The notes below the pieces were generated by a model. That model was given only the letters and a program-made list of their open reading frames with translations, ran no database searches and was not told the origin of the DNA. DNA of 64,000 nucleotides from Xenia sp. Carnegie-2017. Lineage: Eukaryota; Cnidaria; Anthozoa; Malacalcyonacea; Xeniidae. The stretch is from contig NW_025813486.1 of assembly GCF_021976095.1 (NCBI RefSeq), positions 9,560,230 to 9,624,229 of the forward strand. Direction: 5' to 3'. A program made the position numbers and the translations under genes. How positions within the stretch are numbered: the stretch's first letter is position 1; each line of letters begins with the position of its first letter. Of this stretch, positions 60,601 to 64,000 are shown one piece after another.

Positions 60601-63600
60601 TTCAAACATTTTACCTTTTATATTCAGGTATTGACAAGCCAAGACGATCCATGACAATTTGCATTATTTCATCACATCGACCATGAATTTTTAAGGTTGC
60701 CGATGTATCTTTAGGTGTCCACTAAAACATGAAAAATGTTTAAGGGACCCTTTGAAGGGATAACTTGATATAAAATTGTATGCAAATAAAAACAACACAC
60801 AGACAACACGCTCTTTTAAAGTATAATCGAGGATTAAATCGCGTACTTGTAAATTTACAATGTATAACTGAGGTCTTCTTGCTTTCGTACGAGTCATCCC
60901 CCACAATGAGCTGTATCTTTTTAACACCTATAAAAAATTTAGCCACAGTAAGAAATGTCCGTATACATATGTTTCATTCCGTTACACCGTTCTACATTTA
61001 AATCATGAATAGTAGAAAGTACAAAAGATCAAATGATGAACACTTTTGATGTCTGATTTAATGACACTTCAAACTATATGTTTGCAAAAGATCTTGGAAG
61101 CTTTTTGGAACGTACACCCTTGTTTGTTTTTTCGGGAGCTATTTCGGTTCTTTTCGTCAGATAAAGATTATATTTGGTAACATTCTGTATACAGGGAGAG
61201 GAAAAGAGGGTTCGGGGGATGCACTAAGAAATCACGACTAGTAACTCTTTGGTCTTAAAAACTTGAAACTAAAAGTACACAAACGTAAACTGGAAGTACA
61301 CAAAAGTACATTAAAAGTACACTAACTAAAGTACACTATAAGTACACTAAAAGTACACTACAGTAAACTGAAAGTACACAAAATTACACTAAAAGTACAC
61401 TGCAGAACATTGAAAGTAAACTAAAAGTACACTACAGTACATTACAAGTACCGTTTAAAATGAAACAATGCAAATAGTGTATGTTCAGGTTGCCAGCAAT
61501 GTGGATTTCTACTCTTCCATTAAGTTCTAAACAATTATGAGCCAAACTGAAATATACCGAACGAACTGCTGACGAAGATATATTTTGATAGCTAAGTTAT
61601 AATCTTAAACCATTTTTTGTATCCTTGTGTCAAGTGGGAAAATTATCAGTACTTAAGCATCACTTACTTTAAGACTAGAACCCAAGCAAAGAATACAGTC
61701 TGTTGCTTTACCCGCATCAATAGCACCCTGCCAATTTAAAGGCCATTCAAGGCATCCTTTCTCCCCAAAATGAACTATAGTGTCACGAAGTTTCGCCCCG
61801 CAGACATGACAGTTCCTTCCCGTGTTATGTCGACGTAATGCTGTCCTCTCTGTTACGTCAAATGTACGAATGTAAGTACGCTCCGGATCACATTCAGTAC
61901 ATACCTTAAGTAAAGAAAGAATGGCGTTTATTTGATAAACATTCTACATTGTTTATATCACGTGGTCATATAGGATTTAAACGTTGTTCTAAAATATTAT
62001 TTATACATAAGAAACTATGGCACACTTCTGTCCCTACCGATATGTCTGTGATAGCCTGCAAAGGTCCAAAAGTTGGACAATATTTAGGGGAAACATGCTA
62101 TTGTCAATTATGGTGATACCTTACCCTGGGTGAAGTATGACCATGTTAGTGTAGCTATAGTAATTTAATGTGTAGCACTAACGAATCAATGGTAATACTA
62201 TACTTTATATGAAGTATGACTATGTTTGGGTAGCCATAACAAATCAATGGTGCTTTATATGAAGAATGAGCATACTTGTGTTGTCTTAAGAAATCAATGG
62301 TAATCATGTACTTAATATATGAAGTATGACCATGTTTGTGTAGCCATAACAAGTCAATGGTAATCCCACGATTTATATGAAGTATTAGCATGCATACTTG
62401 TTTTGTTATGTCAAATCAACAACAATCCCTTACTTCCATATACATGTTTCCGTGTACTTCTGATAAAGCCTCAACAGGCAATCCACTGCGTAAATGAAGG
62501 CCATCACAGTTCTGAGACACAACATGTTTCACCTGAGAAAAATTTACTTCAGCATTTGTTTCAAGTACTATATGGTGCTTAGTACAGAAGCTCAAGCATC
62601 TACAGTAGCTATATACTGATTACTGAACTACAGATGAGCCAATTAGCTGTCATTAAGGCTGACTATTTGACCATTTTTGAAATAATCCATAATGAGCAGA
62701 TTATATTGTTGCTAATAGGAAAATTTTAAAATTGGAAAAAAAACATTTCTAACACTTTTACACATGAGTACAAAAATACTCAGTCTAGGAATGTAGACCT
62801 TACCCCAAAACACAAATCATTTGTCTCATACCTATGACTATCTTTAACAAAGTCATTAAAACTCGGATGTATTCATGCATGTATTGAAACATACTTGTTG
62901 GCTCATCACTATTACATGTATGACATTACAGAAGTTGATAGATGTGATTGGTGAAATAAGCCTTATTTACTTAATACAAGATGTCAGGTCAAACTCTATA
63001 GAAAACCCAAGACATCATTCATTGATAAATTTAAGTTTTTAAAAACATTAAAAACATATTTTCTTACATGTCCCTCTTCATACAACTTCAACAAACTCAT
63101 ATGTGTCAATGTTGGTTCTGCATCAGAAAGGTTTGCACAGCTTCTGAAAAAAAAATTTGTGAAATACTACACAAGTTCAAAAAAATGTTTGGTCTTAAAA
63201 CGATATATTAAATGGTTACAAGTAAAATTGGGCTTAGGTATTTTGTTCTGTGATTCATGGTTTGATTAGGATTTGTTGAGAGATTGCACCAAATTACATA
63301 CACATAAATGGTGTGAATATTTGCAGTTGTACACCGTCCTGTTTAGTAGTGTCTTGAGACTATTATTGTTGGTGTTGACTGATGTTTCTACAACCTGAAG
63401 GTAGTCATCTTCAGAGTAAAGAGAGTGAAGAAGCTTGTACTTGTAGTTCTTGCTTGACTCTGAAGATTACTATACTGCTAAGGTCGTGGAAACATTTTTC
63501 AACACCAAGAACAACAGTCCTTCTCAGGACTCCACTAACCTGGACGGTCTACATTTACAAAAAGGCACATATGTAAGAATACTCCAAGGCTACAATCATT

Positions 63601-63923
63601 AAACAGCCCTTCAATTCATGGATAAGTTGCACCGAAGAACGTTAAAAGATTTTGAGAAAACAAATTCTCGCGTTTGACGTTTTAAGCTCTCGAAATGTTA
63701 CCATGCACCGCACGACTATAGTTTGGTAATTTAGGGAAAGAGGTAAAATTGTGGTCGGTTAAAATTAACGGCGAGGTAAAAAATTGGCCGGTTAACAAGC
63801 ATTTTTGAGCGGTTTTTGTCCTTTGACTGGCCGTTATTTTGAGCCCTGATTTACGTATTTTAGCTATAAACTTACTGGATTGATTCCCCTTTAGATAATT
63901 TAGTCCAAATGCCATTAGGTCCT
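57641..63923 (-). CDS. SIRT7: SIRT7, NAD-dependent protein deacylase (last seven exons; 5' part off window)
   Basis: Exons on the minus strand: 63876-63923, 63068-63143, 62434-62532, 61668-61904, 60847-60927, 60615-60721, 57641-57911, all with GT-AG borders and matching phase. In order they encode [29 protein letters not shown], the NAD/acyl-lysine core [16 protein letters not shown] with the catalytic His in SEVHGNMY, the zinc pair CTEC...[40 protein letters not shown] and a lysine-rich C-terminus ([12 protein letters not shown]). Intact CxxC pairs and the QN-D and His residues predict an active enzyme. SIRT7 in animals is a nucleolar deacetylase acting on H3K18ac and Pol I chromatin; the basic tail fits nuclear/nucleolar targeting. 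[11 protein letters not shown] and the tail distinguish it from SIRT6. The Rossmann start (GAGIS motif) lies beyond 64,000. The stop is 918 bp upstream of the WDR90 ATG. Confidence 0.96.
58815..59010. other. GC-rich island of unknown identity in SIRT7 intron
   Basis: About 200 bases with GTGGCTTAGGGGCCC, CTTGGTCGCGACCG, GGTGATCTCGGGG and ATCTTCCACCGAAACG are much richer in G+C than the flanks. TGGCTTAGGGG loosely resembles a Pol III A box and GGTCGCGACC a B box, but the spacing is short and the end is not clear. It could be a tRNA-derived SINE head, an old RNA-gene copy, or a regulatory island. Confidence 0.35.
58990..59415. repeat. Diverged tandem duplication, period ~298 bp
   Basis: The first copy (GTTCTAGTGCC, GGTATCGGGAAGCATAAACC, CTTCTCATAAA) at 58,990-59,105 parallels GCTCTAGTGCT, GGTATCGGAGGCATGTACC, CTTTTCATAAA at 59,288-59,400. 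It lies within the last SIRT7 intron. Confidence 0.7.
61262..61450. repeat. Short tandem repeat AAAAGTACACT, SIRT7 intron
   Basis: Irregular 10-20-bp units of (AAA)AGTACACTA(C)AGTACA are repeated about 14 times between the exons at 60,847 and 61,668. Confidence 0.85.
62110..62440. repeat. ~60-bp tandem repeat abutting a SIRT7 splice donor
   Basis: The units share AAATCAATGGTAAT, TTTATATGAAGTATGA, CCATGTTTGTGTAGCCATAA. There are about five diverged copies running up to the donor of the exon that ends at 62,434. Confidence 0.82.
63345..63570. mobile_element. Palindromic repeat (copy 3), SIRT7 intron
   Basis: The left half GTGTTGACTGATGTTTCTAC ... GGTAGTCATCTTCAGAGTAA and right half CTCTGAAGATTAC ... 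GTGGAAACATTT ... AGTCCTTCTCAGGACTCCAC ... CCTGGACGGTCTACATTTAC form an imperfect palindrome like that at 39,950-40,165. Confidence 0.78.
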
Positions 63924-64000
63924 CTGCAAAGGTTAAAAAAATAACAACAATTTGACCCTTACGCAGTTGAAATGTACACTACATAATAACGAGTATTTGA

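Larger units (their letters stand above)
57912..60614 (-). other. Large last intron of SIRT7
   Basis: 2.7 kb separate the last two SIRT7 exons. The intron contains a GC-rich island and a diverged tandem duplication (listed separately) and several CATGCGCA-type motifs between 58,450 and 58,760. No exon or RNA gene is recognised. Confidence 0.6.

Overview
This window is AT-rich, intron-rich animal DNA. The best guess is a marine invertebrate, possibly a cnidarian. Three things point there: intron-rich metazoan genes (WDR90, SIRT7), abundant Penelope-like elements with GIY-YIG endonuclease ends, and a palindromic repeat around CTGAAGATGACTACC that I associate from memory with anthozoan genomes. 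The species call is inference.

The left half (1-30,690) has no intact host gene that I can support. It holds an ~806-bp-period tandem duplication (1-1165), a THAP-like relic (4.9-5.9 kb), and decayed copies of a WD40 + SOCS-box gene (8.6-12.2 kb and 26.7-28.3 kb) inside a segmental duplication. A Ty1/copia tail and a rearranged, intronless PI3-kinase catalytic-subunit retrocopy sit inside the first copy. A broken Ty3/Gypsy element (19.65-22.2 kb) is followed directly by two head-to-head Penelope-like elements (22.2-25.6 kb).

The right half holds two host genes in tandem on the minus strand. WDR90 (POC16) runs from its ATG at 56,723 to its stop at 30,692. I resolved 37 exons with continuous splice phase except at two places near the 3' end, each explicable by one missing G. 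SIRT7 lies 918 bp upstream; its last seven exons are here (63,923-57,641) and its 5' part runs off the window. WDR90 acts at the centriole microtubule wall; SIRT7 is a nuclear/nucleolar NAD-dependent deacylase. I see no functional link beyond adjacency.

The most unusual property is the introns of these two genes. They are full of unrelated minisatellites (about 25, 32, 33, 42, 46, 58, 60 and 64 bp units), foldback elements and ghost copies of exon ends. Several arrays begin within a few bases of a splice site. The 42-bp array sits directly upstream of a WDR90 acceptor, is almost free of AG on the transcribed strand, and is open in the frame of the next exon.
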